Assembly: GCA_023213315.1 (NCBI GenBank)
Contig: JAKCPI010002958.1
Location: 62,001 to 126,000, forward strand
Length of the DNA: 64,000 nucleotides
Reading direction: 5' to 3'
Origin: Euborellia annulipes
Taxonomy: Eukaryota; Arthropoda; Insecta; Dermaptera; Anisolabididae
Below, in pieces: positions 1 through 12,105 of this stretch. The notes beneath the pieces are model-generated. The model searched no databases. It saw only the letters and a program-made list of their open reading frames with translations, and had not been told where the DNA came from. How positions within the stretch are numbered: position 1 is the stretch's first letter; every line of letters starts with the position of its first letter. Both the position numbers and the translations under genes were made by a program.

Positions 1-1143
1 TCGTTTTAATTTTCGATAGGCGAATTATCACGTAAGAAAAGGCTTTTATTTTGTCCGTCAGGAGTAAGAATTTCAATCCCACCTTAATATTGAGTCACTA
101 ATGAATATTTCGTTTATATTTTCAAAAAAATTTGAAATTTCAAAAGGAAAATGCGCACAAGTCTAGCCAACGACTGGATATTAAGAGGGGTTATTTATTT
201 ATATGTACCAACAAAAATGTTCGACAATTTTCCATGTTGTTTGTAATCTGATAAGAAAAAAAAAATCAATAAGGGTTAAAAAACTGAGTGAAATGAGACA
301 ATCCATTAGGTTTATAGGGAAGGAGTGAGTGAGTGCTCTTGAGTACTTGTGTTAAAGGAGCCTTGCAAATGAGCCTTTTTGGCCACAACCCTTCGCTATT
401 GATCGTCGGCGCAGCGACCTGGCCGAGTTCCCCCTCAATCACTGATCACTGATCACCTATCACGCATTATCATTCAAAGAAAATATTTAGTAAGCAAAGA
501 ATTCAAAAATACTTTTTGTTTTTATTAATACATTAATTTTATTTTTTGGGGATGTTTATGTTTCTTGAATGAACCAGATATGTTTATTTATATTAATTGT
601 ATGAAACAAGTTGTCTAAAAATTGTGCGGGTCCGAGTTAGTGGCTAGTCTGATAAAATTAATGTAGTATTGTCTAAGGTGTAGCGAAAACATAATTTATC
701 GAGTCAGATGAAATTCGAATTTAGTTGAATTTAAAATTATTAAATTAATTAAAGCGGTTAAATTGTAATTAAATATGAGAATAGCTAAGATTTGCACTAA
801 AGACATTTCACCTTTTGGTATTTAATCAAGTTAATTATCTCAGTTGAGCTTGAACAATGATGAGAAAAATTATTGAAGTAAAATATGATATTGTAGTTAC
901 AAAGAGAAGAGATAAATAGCAAAGATTTCGATAGTAATTTATGAACAATTTAATTAGAAAAATTAAATTATTTAATTTTTATATGAAATTATCATCCAAT
1001 TTATGCGATTATTTTGTATTTCAAATGAATTACTCTCTAAATTCTGATAATAAGAGGTTCAAATAATGTCTTAACAAATTAAACGATATATAAAATTCGT
1101 TGATAGTTTGGGCTGGAAGTTGAAATTAATAAGTAGGAGAAGG
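1..1143. other. No gene recognised; AT-rich with one GC-richer island
   Basis: I see no gene or recognisable element here. The only compositional break is about 350-450, which is clearly richer in G and C than its surroundings. It is open for roughly 30 codons on both strands, but has no start, splice pair or family resemblance I can support. It could be a decayed repeat or a regulatory patch. By position this stretch may lie in a large aPKC intron or downstream of that gene. Confidence 0.4.
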
Positions 1144-1396
1144 AAACCAGCGCCTCTTTTTCCACCATACACACTATTTATTTGCAAATATTTCGGGTTG
1201 CAGTACGCCACCCATCATCAGTGCAGCAAATAGTTTTGGTGGTGGATGTCGTCTATATTTTTGCAACAAACAGAGGCAAAAATATAGACGACATCCACCA
1301 CCAAAACTATTTGCTGCACTGATGATGGGTGGCGTACTGCAACCCGAAATATTTGCAAATAAATAGTGTGTATGGTGGAAAAAGAGGCGCTGGTTT
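1144..1396. repeat. Foldback (palindromic) element with hammerhead-like core
   Basis: Two arms of about 120 bp (1144-1265 and about 1274-1396) are near-perfect inverted copies around a loop of about 8 bp. The right arm contains CTGATGA at 1319-1325, then a short GGGT/ACCC stem, then GAAATATTTGCAAATAAA. This order resembles the CUGANGA...GAAA core of hammerhead ribozymes found in Penelope-like retroelements. Head-to-head terminal repeats of such an element would explain the palindrome. The element class is inference; the inverted arms are directly visible. Confidence 0.7.
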
Positions 1397-1737
1397 TCTT
1401 CTCCGATATATAAAATTATTTTAATAAATATTTTGATCTAAAAAGGGTCATAATAATAATAAGTTAATAATAGCGAAAAAATATTTCCGCCTTTGATTGT
1501 TCAAATTAAAAAACAAATTTATTCAATTTCACAAAATTAAAAAGGAATTTTTAAAAAAATCAAAATTTTTAAAATTGTGAAAAACTGAAAAACTTACAAA
1601 CATAATTATGTATAATAAAACAAAACAAAAAAACTTAAAATAGTATTTTCCTATCGTTGAAATTAGTTTTAATGATCTCGAGATTCAAGAATTATAAAAT
1701 TTAAGACAATCTTAAGTCGAATAAACAAAATAAAAAG

Positions 1738-2124
1738 TTCCAAAAGATTTCAATGGCAAAATGAGAATAAACATTTTAAAGAGCATGTAAAATATAATTG
1801 ATTTATGAAATTCAAACAAAATCGTATGAGCGAATTTAGAGAAAATCGAAAAAAAAAACTGAAAAAGTACATATGTAAAGTACTAGTACTTTTTGGCCGA
1901 TTTTGTTCAAAAGCTTATTTTGAGTGTCCGGGAGGGTACCTAACTTAAATATAATATTTCAATCGGGTAGCTCAATTAAAATCATGCTTAAAATCGTTAC
2001 ACACAGACAGACAAATTTGCGGGACACACTTTTTTGGACTCAGGGGATCTCAAAACGTGTATATTCATTAAAATCTCGGCATCGAATTTTTGACATGATC
2101 TCAAGGGTAAGAGAAAGTAAAAAT
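1738..2124 (+). repeat. R1 interspersed non-coding repeat, partial
   Basis: This is a copy of the commonest repeat in the window. Landmarks in order are an AATGAGAAT...TTTAAAGAGCAT block, AAGTACTAGTACTTTTTGGCC, an ACACACAGACAGAC tract, TTTTTTGGACTCAGGGGA, CATCAAAATCTCGGCATCG and a terminal GAGAAAGTAAAAAT. The short ORFs across it are accidental: they recur in any R1 copy and carry no conserved protein. The palindromic head seen in the longer copies is missing. Confidence 0.75.
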
Positions 2125-2977
2125 AAAAAAAAAAAAAACTGGACGTGGAGGAGCAAAATTTGAAAATAGGACAAAAGGTCATAAGGCTTCTGTCAAGAAA
2201 ACAGAACACGTTGCTTCAAAAAGGTACTATCCTGTTTAAAACGGGACTTATGGTCATTTTACTTTATAGGGACAAAAAAGATCGAGTTTAAAAATAAAAA
2301 TTTGGTAAAAACAATTATTTTCTTTTTTACAAAAGAGTTGAAATATAATTTAATATTACTTTGTTAGAAAATAAATTTAAATTAAATTGGTCCAGTCTTT
2401 AAATTATGATGTCATAACACGGAGCAGACAAAAAATGAACATTAATCAAAAATATAAATAATGAAAAAATATTAAAATGTAAATGCGGTTTTTTGATTCA
2501 TATATATAAACATTATGTTTAGCTTTGATATTAAGTCTTCATTTTCAGAAAAAAAAAAAAAAAAAATTGTTTCTGTTAACTCATTATTAATCAACTCAGC
2601 GTCATAAAAAAGGCTGTTACAAACACGTACAAACAATAAACATTCTTTATCCAAGTTTATTTAGTAACGCTAAATAATAACACTTCTTAATATAATTTTT
2701 CTATTTTTAATAGGTTTAAGTAGACAGATGTTCATTATTGTTAAGCACCTGCTTTGTAAACAATGTTAAATTGTATAGTGAAGAAAATCCGAAAAAAAAA
2801 AAACGGATAACGATTGTTTTATGGGATAAGCTTAATAGCTAAAAATATGCATTTGCATATAATCCGGGATTTAGTGATCATTCAGGTTGTTTACGAAAAT
2901 TATTACTACGATAAAAAAAAATAAATTCACTAAAGGGGTTGGCAAAAAATTAAATTTCAAATCTATATTTAAAAAAA

Positions 2978-3562
2978 ATCTGGTGGGATTAATTGCACAC
3001 AACTTCGGTGATTTGAAGTTGTGTTCTGTGCTTGTTACGCCAGATTTTTTTGTGTCGACTGGTCAGTACATTAGAATTCAAGATGTAAAATTTATAAAAA
3101 ATATTTATTTATATTTTATCATGCCAACTATTTCTCCTCTTTCCTATAATGTACAAAAGTAAAGTGTGCTTCAAACAATTTTGAAGAAAAAAAATGAGAA
3201 TATAAATTTTAAAGAGCATCTAAGAAATAAATGATTTATGAATTTTAATCAAAATCGTTTGAGAAAATCGAAAATAATTTAAAAAGTACATCAGTAAAGT
3301 ACTAGTACTTTTTAGCCTATTTTATTTAAAAGTCTATTTTCTAGCCTCAGTAGGGTACCTAACTTAAATATAAAATTTCAGCCTCGTAGTTCATTTCCTT
3401 TTTGTTTTATTTTAAACAGAAATACAGACCATTTTGCGGGACACACTTTTTTGAACTCAGGGGCTTCAAAACGTGTATTCCCATCAAAATCTCGACATAG
3501 AATTTGTGACATGAATGCAATATTTTCTATCTATATACTGTATAAACAGAAATAGGTTAGAG
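2978..3562 (+). repeat. R1 palindromic head fragment plus R1 body, degenerate
   Basis: At 2978-3053 there is a diverged copy of the R1 head hairpin, running from AAATCTGGTGGGAT to CGCCAGATTTTT. From about 3165 to 3562 there is an R1 body with the AAGTACTAGTACTTTTTAGCC landmark and the terminal AGAGAAAG. The two pieces are separated by unrelated AT-rich sequence, so they may be two insertions. Confidence 0.6.
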
Positions 3563-3663
3563 AAAGAGATAGTAGATTCAAACTTAAATTTTACAACTTA
3601 TTTCTATTTATTTCAATGTTTATAATAATAAAATTCAATACAATTCAACTCCGGATTCCCGAA

Positions 3664-4190
3664 ATTTTTACTTTTTCTCACCCTATATATGAAATAATAT
3701 ATATATATGAAAAGTAATTGGCGGTCATGTCAAAAATTCAATGTGGATATTTCGATGGATATATATGTTTTGAGGTCCCCTGAGTCCAAAAAAGAGGGTC
3801 CCTGAAATTGGTCTGTCTGTGTGTGTGTGGACATTTTTAAGCATGGAGGAAATGAGGTACGTTTTTGAAATTTTATATTTAAGTTAGGCACCTCTCGAAA
3901 TAGAGAAAATAAGCTTTTAAACAAAATCGGCCAAAAAGTACTAGTGCTTTAATGATGTACTTTTTCAGTTGTTTTTTTTTTCAGTTTTCTCAAAATTCGC
4001 TCCAACGATTTTGATTAAAATTCATAAATCAATTATTTTTTTACATGCTCTTTAAAATGTATATTCTCATTTTGCCCTTGAAATCTTTTCAAGCACACTT
4101 TATTTTTGTACTTCTTAGGAAAGATAGAAGAAATGGTTGCCATGGTAACAGAATATCTTTTTCTTTTTAGATTAAAATTAAAAGTAAGAT
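3664..4190 (-). repeat. R1 interspersed repeat, minus orientation
   Basis: This R1 copy is inverted relative to the previous one. It opens with TTACTTTTTCTCACCC and carries the reverse of the GGACTCAGGGGACCTC block at about 3772-3790, the ACTAGTGCTTT landmark and the GTTGCCATGGTAACAG block near 4140. A second decayed body fragment continues to about 4430, repeating the GATGTACTTTTTCAGTTTTTT block. Confidence 0.7.
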
Positions 4191-4467
4191 TCAAATCAAC
4201 TGTTTTTTAGATGCTGTTTAAAAAGTAATCAGTAAAATTTTTCGTGAAAATTGTTTGAAGTATTGTATTGATGTACTTTTTCAGTTTTTTTCGATTTTCA
4301 TAAAAGTAGCTTTAACGATTTTGACTATAATTCATAAATCGATGATTTTTTATATGCCCTTTAAAAAGTATATCAGTAAAATTTTTCGAGAAAATTGTTT
4401 GAAGTACACTTTATTGATGTATATATGTTTGAAATAGTGACTGTGAGATGTATAGAAGGATAGATAT

Positions 4468-4703
4468 GGGCAGGAGCAGCCAATAAATAGATTCTGTATG
4501 CAGATTCAATCACCGGAGACCTATCGGTTCCTTTTATTTAAGAACCATCTTCAGTCCTTAGATTGAAATACAATTGCACAGAGTTAGTCAGTGTTATCTT
4601 TAGCATATACATTGTTGGTTAGTCATAAAAATGTTACACATGTATATTCCATTGAATCTGCATACAGAGTCGATTTATTGGCTGCTCCTGCCCATATCTA
4701 TCC
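4468..4703. repeat. Foldback element with hammerhead-like core on the minus strand
   Basis: The left arm at 4468-4512 (GGATAGATATGGGCAGGAGC...) matches the inverted right arm at about 4652-4703 (...GCTCCTGCCCATATCTATCC), with about 140 bp between. Read on the minus strand, the centre contains CTGAAGA, then GGTTC...GAACC, then GATA near 4525-4556. This is the same arrangement as in the 1144-1396 foldback, but with GATA in place of GAAA. It is probably a relic of the same kind of retroelement terminus. Confidence 0.6.
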
Positions 4704-6619
4704 ATTTATTGATGTATTTCAGATTTTTCAAATTCATTTCCCGGCTCTTCCTTCCATAGAGCCCATGTTAAATCCCTATGGGGATTCGCATGTTAATTTC
4801 GATTCAAAAGGGATGTCCGAGTGCTGTGCGGAAGTCACACCAAATTTTTTATTTTTTGGTTGATATCAATTTGAATTTAAAGAAAGTTATTTATTATTTG
4901 ATGTATTTATAGACGATTGTTCATTTTAAATTTGTTTGTTGTTAAGTTTTATCTTCTAGAGCGAAGTGAGCCAAATAAGAATAACCTTTTCTCTTTTTTT
5001 TTCTCCCTCTCTATATAAGGCATGTGCTAAGTTAATTCTTCCAAGATTTGACATGCAATATATTGTAAAAACAGGCGAATTAAGAGTGAGACAAAGTTCC
5101 GCAGAAAAGAAATATTTCATGGTACGTGACAAGAAAACATACAATGAGAATTTCTTTTTCTTCCTTATGAAAAGACAACAAGTTATATTTTATTTTTATT
5201 TAATGCTAATACCAGAATTCGGTAAAGTGGATGCTAAAAAATACTTCCTTTTTTTCATATAGATTTTTTGAATAATTAAAATTTTTTATACTCTTTTTAC
5301 TGTATAAGATAGTACCAAGCAAGACTCATGACGGATTTAAAATAAATAAATATTTTGAAAAGACTGAGTATTTTAATTTTCTTAAATACAATACATAATT
5401 GAGAAAAACAACTTAAATTTTTTGAGAATGCATGTACATTTATTTTGCAGGTGGGCAGTATATCTTTCTGGAATCAAAGGTGGAATTTTTTAACCTCTTC
5501 GGGGCATCGGTGTGCTTTCACTTACACCAGTCCAGTTCAAATATGAGATTAAAATTTTGAAAAGTAATCAAGCAGTCAACATTTAAAACGCAAGTGCTAG
5601 GTGAAACATAACTTCGGTAAGAGAAAGTTGTGTGTGCTGTGCGACCAGTCACACCAGTTCGTTGAGGAGTTTTCGAATAAACTATTTTAGAATTTTTAAT
5701 TCGCCTAAATTCATGAATCCCATCATCCGCAAAAAAGGGAATGAATGATTCATTCAATTACATTTAAATGATGTTGTCTGAACAAACGATTCAGGAGGTG
5801 GAGAAATGAACAAGGAACATCTGTAGTTGGAAAGAGATGGCTTCTACGAGTAATTTAAATGAGTTGAAATGAGAAAAAAATTTTAATTTGTATATTAGAA
5901 GTGTATTAAAGATTAAATTCTCGGAAGAGTGGTTAGTGGGCTTTGAAGCAGGATAGATCGTCCCCTCACTTTAGTAGACGAGGGCTAAAGTAGGTCATTT
6001 CAAGAGCGTTAACGGCCAAAGCAAATTCTCCACCTACGAAAATATTATTAAATGTTGAATAAATTCAAAACTCAAATGACCAACTCAATGATGTTTAAGA
6101 AGAGCAAATAAAAATGTTTTCTTTAGAGAATTTAAATGAATTATCTTGTTATAATTTTTTTCTAAATTAATTATTTTAAATAAAATAAAGGTGGTGTTAG
6201 GCCTACTCTGATAATATTACCTCGGGCTGTTTGGTAAGTGAGAATGTCAGCAAAGGCTTTTTGTTTCGATAAGAGCAAGAGAATTTTGAATTATGCATTT
6301 GACTTTGAATAATTCCTTAAAATACTATCTCATCTCAAAAGTGAAAACTGAGGTCAATGTTTTTAAATAATAAATATTTCCTTTTAATTAAAATGAGAGA
6401 TGAGAGAGGGATTTTTATTAAGTTAAATTATAATTGAATATAAGATAATTATGATAGACAAAATGAAAAAATTCTTTTTAAAAGAACAAATGGAAAAAAT
6501 GTGTAAAAAGTTCCCTTTTGAACCGATATTTTAAATGCAAATCCTCATAGGGATTTAGCAATGGATCTATGGAAGGAAGAGCCAGAAAATGAATTTGAAA
6601 AATCTGAAATATCTAAAAA
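4704..6619. other. No gene recognised; repeat debris
   Basis: The region is AT-rich. It includes a phrase shared with the R1-associated sequence at 36.35 kb (GTTAATTTCGATTCAAAAGGG at about 4792) and half of an R1 head hairpin at about 5622-5665 (GTAAGAGAAAGTTGTGTG...CAGTCACACCAG). The small ORFs here have no supporting features. Confidence 0.4.
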
Positions 6620-7195
6620 ATAGTTGATTTATGAATTTTAATTAGGTAGAGTTTTGTTTGAAAAGAGAAGGAATTTTTTTTTCAAACAACTCTCAAATAG
6701 ACTGTAAATAAGCCAGTCAATATATCGTTTAAGATAACAAATTTGCGAGATGAGTTTGTGTTTGATTGAGCAAAAATTGCGCCCCCAGGAGTCGAACGAA
6801 TGAATTTTAATCAAAATCGTTGGAGCCAATTTTGAAAAAAAAAAAAAAAAACTGAAAAAGTACTTCAGTAAAGTACTAGCCGATTTTGTTCAAAAGCTTA
6901 TTTTGACTGTCCGAGTGAATACCTAACTTAAATTTTAGCCGATTTAGTTCGAAAGCTTATTTAAACTTTTGGGGACCTAACTTAAATATAAAATTTCATT
7001 CCCGTAGCTCTTTTCCTTTATACTTTAAGCCATACACATCCACACACAGACAGATCAATTTGCGAAAACCACTTTTTTGGACTCAGGGGACCTCAAAACT
7101 TGTATTTCCATCAAAATCTCGACATCGAATTTTTGACATAATCTGCAATACTTTCTCACTATATATTACATATCGTAAGAGAAAATAAAAATTAT
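6620..7195 (+). repeat. R1 interspersed repeat, disrupted
   Basis: R1 landmarks are present but partly doubled and broken: TTATGAATTTTAAT (twice), AAGTACTAGCCGATTTTGTTC, the ACACACAGACAGATC tract, TTTTTTGGACTCAGGGGACC at about 7071-7091, and the terminal GTAAGAGAAAATAAAA at about 7174. It looks like an old copy with internal rearrangement. Confidence 0.6.
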
Positions 7196-8060
7196 TTTTA
7201 AAAGAACAAATGGAAAAAATATGGAATAAAGTTAGATTTGTTGATTCTAAATTTGTATACTCCAACTGATATATAGATTTCGAGCTGCATTTAAAATGAA
7301 GAATATAAAAACTTCTTGAATTACTTATTCGGCATATATAAACATACTTTAAATTCTCAACTATTGAAATGTAAGATTTCACACTTTTATTTGGTAATAT
7401 AATTCAGACGAGTTTAAGCATTTCAATGAGATGAAGTATGAAAAGACGACTCCTAGCACCGAAGGGTATTTCTTTGATGCGCTTTAATGAATAAGGTTGG
7501 GTGGGGGTTGGAGTACAAATGCATGAAAGGCGATGATCCTATTGATTATAGCGACTGGCCCTGCGCCAGGGCCCGGTCCGGTCCGACAACATCCGATGCA
7601 AGGGTCTATGTCTATGTCTCTATAAGTTTTAGACTTATTTCGCAATATTTTCAACTAATTCCGCTCTATCTTCTTTAGAAATCCATAAATTGTTTCCAAA
7701 ACATTGTAATCAATTCCGAGTATAATGAAAGTGAATAATTGATCTAGTTTCCTCATTCAACTCAACTCTTCAATGCGGAGTTCATTAAAATTATTCTTGG
7801 ACAACAATATGATGGAAAAATGAAATTAACTTCCCTCATCTGAACAATTTAATTCCGTATTTCTAAACGCTGAACATATTTTTTTATTTGATGCAATTAA
7901 AATTAGTATGATAAAAACTTTTTGAAATTAATAAAAATTATTGATTTGTAATCGTGTTTTCAAAAAAAAAAAGTTTTTGACATATTTGCTAATATACCCA
8001 ATCATATCAATAGCTAGAGTGGTTTATGTGAAGGGAGAAAAATTTTTTGCTATATAACAA
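7196..8060. other. No gene recognised
   Basis: The sequence is AT-rich except for a GC-rich patch of about 90 bp at 7530-7600, which contains imperfect repeats of CCGGTCCGG. No splice-bounded ORF or repeat boundary could be assigned. Confidence 0.35.
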
Positions 8061-8064
8061 ACTG

Positions 8065-8096
<32 letters not shown>

Positions 8097-8122
8097 TAGC
8101 TCACCATTGAATTCATACTCGC

Positions 8123-8323
8123 CTATGCCATTACGAATAGTCCAAATGCAACGCCTATCAACAAAGGGACTACCAAATTAATTATATAAATTACACAGGC
8201 CAACAGTAATTTTGGTATTGAGCTATTCCTAGGGAATATGGGTAGCCCTGATTCCAAAAATGCCATCAGTTTTTCTCCATCAGCTGTCAAATGTGCTCTA
8301 AAGCCGTGCTCATTTTGAATTTT
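8123..8323 (-). pseudogene. Fragment encoding a C-terminal membrane segment, origin unknown
   Basis: Reading the minus strand from about 8323 to a TAG at 8123-8125 gives 66 open codons. The last 30 or so form a convincing transmembrane helix: LLLACVIYIINLVVPLLIG, then VAFGLFVMA and a stop. It is preceded by a polar stretch beginning EHGFRAHLTADGEKL. There is no initiator Met at the left end, and a stop sits immediately upstream, so this is a fragment or a terminal exon. A 30-base T tract lies just to its left (8063-8092), which in minus orientation resembles a poly(A) tail, so a retrocopied 3' end is possible. I do not recognise the family. Confidence 0.3.
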
Positions 8324-8329
8324 CTACAA

Positions 8330-9278
8330 TTTATTAAGACTTTACTCCTAAAAAATTTGCATTCAGGAATGGTAAAAAATTTTTATGGGTGTGTAAAGTT
8401 GAAAAAACTGAAAAAATTTGATTTTTCTAAACTTTTAGACTTGTTTTGAACCACTAAATCACCTCCGATTGGACTGAAACTTCATTTTTCTATGTATTTC
8501 AACTAGCTTACTTGGTATATCGCCTTAAAAAATGTAGAAAATTCAAAATCCCTCAGTTCTATTTTTAGAGATATAGAGAAAATTAAATTTTTATAGAAAA
8601 TATGCTCTAAAGCGGCTGAGATCAAAATGTGAATTTTTCATGATTTTAGACAAAGAAGAATTGAAGATGAATTTCCTTTAAATTCATAATATGATTATGG
8701 TGTCAAATCACAAATCACCCCTTTTCAAACGAATTTCAAAAAATCTCTTTTTAGCTAGTGTCTCTTTAATGAACTGGATGTACTGGTAATTCCCTAATTT
8801 AATCAATTAGCCGAAGGGTTTGGATTGTACGATAAATGAGCAGTCAAGAGGTCTATTTTATAAATAGTTGTAAAAAATTATTTCATGAAAATTCGCTCAG
8901 TGGTTTTTGAGTTCTCTGGTTACAAACAGACAGATATTATCCTTTATAAACATCAGTAGAATAAATACAATAAATTCCAATAGATAATTCAAATAAATTA
9001 ACTATCCATTGGATTTTATTGAACTGATTATGTTTTGAAGCCAGTGATCGAAAAAAATCATTGGGCATTTGTTCATACGGGTTGATTGCCTTTCAACAAA
9101 CACACGAATTTAAGCACCTGATATATGACATTTATAAAAAGATCTAACTTTGTCTGAGACTTGGGATAAAAATGATAATTTTTCCTGATTTTATGTTTTT
9201 TTTGTTGGAGAAAGAAAATTTGAAGATGAAGTATATGAATACTGTCGGAAACTAAATATATGTCGACACAAAAAATCT
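8330..9278. other. No gene recognised
   Basis: This is AT-rich sequence, probably an old repeat continuing from the poly(T) tract at 8063. It contains phrases such as GGTTACAAACAGACAGATA near 8930 that look like interspersed repeat ends. I could not set boundaries. Confidence 0.3.
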
Positions 9279-9362
9279 GGTGGGACAAGCACAGAACACA
9301 ACTTTCGATTACCGAAAGTAAGAGAAAGTTGTGTGTTGGGTGACCAATCACACCAGATTTTT
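9279..9362. repeat. R1 palindromic head, solitary
   Basis: A single hairpin module of the R1 family runs from AAAAATCTGGTGGGAC to ATCACACCAGATTTTT. Its arms pair through ACTTTC...GAAAGT with the TACCGAAAGTA apex. It stands alone without the R1 body. Confidence 0.65.
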
Positions 9363-9706
9363 TATTTTTCGTTGGCTGATTCGATTCCATATATTCAATA
9401 CTCTCAGCCAGTATAGAAACTGTATATTTCAACAATTACATTTTATTTTGGATAAAGAAGTATCTTGTGGATATTTTCTATGTCAGCCATAATCATAAAA
9501 GGGAATAAAAAGGATGAAAAATGAAATTTACATATATAAGAACTCTTCTATTTTTATTCAAAATCTCTTGAATTTTCTAAAATATTTAAGATAAAAATAT
9601 TTTGTGAGATAAGTCTATGTTTGATTGAATCGTGCTTCTTGCTATAAAGGTAGCATTTTTTCAGTGAAAGGGAAATATCCTAGTTTGAGTCCAGGAGAAG
9701 CGTGTA

Positions 9707-10414
9707 GGGATGAAACGATACCACTCGAACAGTAGCGTATCCAGGTGGGGGCGAAGGAAATCCCAAAATCTCTGGATATTTTTTTTTTTGAAATTTCATA
9801 ATAAAATCATTTTATATCACAAATCGGGAGAAAAAAAAAAGGTCGAACGAAAAACGGCGCCCCAGTTGAGCTTCGCCCCCTCCGCCCTCAAAGGCTAGTT
9901 ACGCCGCTGCACTCGATACCAACTCGGTAACGATTGAAAAGTATCGATACTTACTCATATTGGTCAATTTTTTCGTACAACTAAAGATAAGCAAAAATAG
10001 CACTAAGTACTGATATTATATTTATTGATATAATAAAAAAACAATTAGTATATCGTAGCATATCGAATAGAAAAAAAAAAAAAAAAAAAAACAATTACGA
10101 CAAAGAAAAAGTAAAAAAAAAAAAAAAAACAAAATTAGAGATTACGAGTTTTGTAAACTGTGCTGTCAACTGCGTTAAACTAAAAAAAGCATTCAAACAC
10201 TCCAATAATAAAAAGTATTGTAAATAAGTACAAATTTACGAAATAAAATGTAAAAGTTGTTCCGACCTAACTAATCATCGCGTACGTCTACCGAGTATTT
10301 TTGACCGATACCTATTTGGTACTCGATTAGAAAGTATCGATTTCAAAAATACTTGGTATCGAAAGAAAAGTATCGGGTAAGTACTAATATTTACTCGTAT
10401 TGTTCCATCCCTAG
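9707..10414. mobile_element. hAT-like miniature element rich in TATCGATA motifs
   Basis: The ends are inverted copies, TAGGGATGAAACGATACC at the left and GTATTGTTCCATCCCTA at the right. Many internal AAGTATCGATACTT-type palindromes are present. The flanking 8-bp sequences agree at only about five of eight positions, so the target duplication is weak or decayed. A second element is nested inside at 9730-9909. No transposase is encoded. Confidence 0.55.
9730..9909. mobile_element. Nested 180-bp hAT-type miniature element
   Basis: The ends CAGTAGCGTATCC and GCTAGTTACGCCGCTG are imperfect inverted copies. They are flanked by CACTCGAA (9722-9729) and CACTCGAT (9910-9917), an 8-bp duplication with one mismatch. 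Eight-bp duplications are the hAT signature. It sits inside the 9707-10414 element. Confidence 0.75.
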
Positions 10415-10673
10415 GCGGGTGAACATGGACAATCAAACATAAACTAATTTTATTTTAGAGAGCGTTGTTTAAAATCCACCTATTCCAAATAAAGAACTAT
10501 CTAGTCGGTTTTATATAATATTATTTTATTAAAAATTTTAAGAAATTCATTCTTTCTATATTTATAATGTCAACAATCTTTAGAAACAAATTTTGTATCT
10601 CTGGGAGATATTTAAGTATTAAAATAAAGAACTCAGTCAAAACGATTTCAAACTATTAATAGATGGTTATGAC

Positions 10674-11549
10674 TAGAGACCAAGGGCGGATACAAGGGGG
10701 GGGGTAAAGGGGGTAATTACCCCCCCCCCCCGAGATTTGAAAAAAATACCTTTTTTTTGCAAAAGAATTTATTTTTCACGTAAAATTTTAAAAATTAATA
10801 CTTAAAAATTTGATTTGTATTTATATTCTGGCAAACAAGTACAGAATGCGCCTTTAAATTACTGAAATTAAGAAAAAATAGTGTGCTGTGCGACGAGTCA
10901 CTCCAAATTACCCCCCCCCCCCCGAGAAACACCTCTGGATCCGCCCTTGCTAGAGACCGGATTTTAAGCAAAATGCTTATTGCTCAATTTTATAAGCAAC
11001 CATTAGATATTTAATTTCTATACGAATTAGGAAAAACTAAGTGTATTGAGATTGCATTTTTTATGCTTTTTTTGCTTTTTTTTGAGTTTTTATGCTTTTT
11101 TTCCCTTTCGTGCTTATTTTAACTTATTTTACGAATATTTATAATTTTTTTTTTTTTTTTTTATTAAAAAACACTTTTTTCCCATTCGCACACGCATACA
11201 CCAGGGACGTATATAAGGGGGGGAGGGGGCCCGGCTTTCCCCAAAAAAAAAAAAAAAATTTTCCAAAAACCCCGCAGTGCGAAAAAATATAAAAATGTAA
11301 AAAAAAAATTTTCCGCAGGGTGAAAAAATTTGGTTCCGCGAAAACAAAATTTTTCGCAGGGCGGGGCGGAATAAATTTAGTTTATTTAAAAAAAAATTTG
11401 TATACGCCATTGGTATGAGTAAAAAAAAAATTGCTTATGAGATGCTTTTTTTCAACTTTTATGCTTATTTAACAACTTTTTATTCAAGTTTTTTATGCTT
11501 TTTTAAGCACTTTTTTTCAATTTTGTTATGCTTTTTTGCCCGGTCTTTA
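10674..11549. mobile_element. hAT-type element, TAGAGACC family, carrying a nested hAT
   Basis: The element starts TAGAGACCGG and ends CCGGTCTTTA, and it is flanked by an exact 8-bp duplication GTTATGAC (10666-10673 and 11550-11557). The 269-bp element at 10681-10949 has inserted within its first seven bases. An older GC-tract-rich insertion of the CAGGGGCGTATATA family occupies about 11203-11410. Without the first nested element and its duplication it is about 599 bp. Related copies lie at 43619-45290 and 45426-45990. No transposase is visible. Confidence 0.85.
10681..10949. mobile_element. 269-bp hAT-type miniature element with exact target duplication
   Basis: The inverted ends are CAAGGGCGGATACA and TGGATCCGCCCTTG. 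The exact flanking duplication is CTAGAGAC at 10673-10680 and 10950-10957. It also carries inverted G/C homopolymer runs (GGGGGTAAA...TTACCCCCC). A relative with its own 8-bp duplication is at 44668-44914. The inner duplication is made of the outer element's sequence, which proves the order of nesting. Confidence 0.9.
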
Positions 11550-11557
11550 GTTATGAC

Positions 11558-12097
11558 AGACACGGCACAGTCAAGTGAATGCAAAAGCTCATTAGTCAGT
11601 CTCCAAAGGTAAATTTGTTAAAAATTTTAAGAGGGTAGTTTTAACTCCAATTTCCCTTCCTTATTTACGGTCAAGTACAAAATCTCCAATGTATAAAGTC
11701 TTAATGGATGTCATAACTGTATTTTCTCAAGGTAATTTAATGTTTGGTAGAAGCAGACACTGTATAAAAGAATTCCCGTTTAAAAGATGAGACAGAGTGA
11801 TTTGAGTTCATTAAAGGGGAGGTTTAGGGTAAATTCTAACTGAACAAATAGTATATGTATTAAAGGATAATAAAGCATTTAGACAGGATATATTTATTTA
11901 AGTTGTCAAAACAAAAAATGTTCTAATGATATTAAAGTTAGTAGAATAAATGGAATATGCTTCAAGAACATATTTAAAAAAATTTTTCTTAATTAACATA
12001 AATCGTAAAAGAATATAGTTTTAGCAAATATATATTTGTCATTGTATATTATATACCTGGTATATATATATATATATGTATATTATACCAAATATAT
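11558..12097. other. No gene recognised
   Basis: This is AT-rich spacer between two hAT elements, with a (TA)n tract at about 12060-12076. I saw no splice-bounded ORF. Confidence 0.35.
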
Positions 12098-12105
12098 ACC
12101 TAAAA

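Noticed and set aside
11129..11410. ORFs across G/C and A/T homopolymer runs (also near 19889, 43731, 45408-45765)
   Set aside because: They are translations of hAT miniature elements with runs such as GGGGGG and AAAAAA, not proteins.
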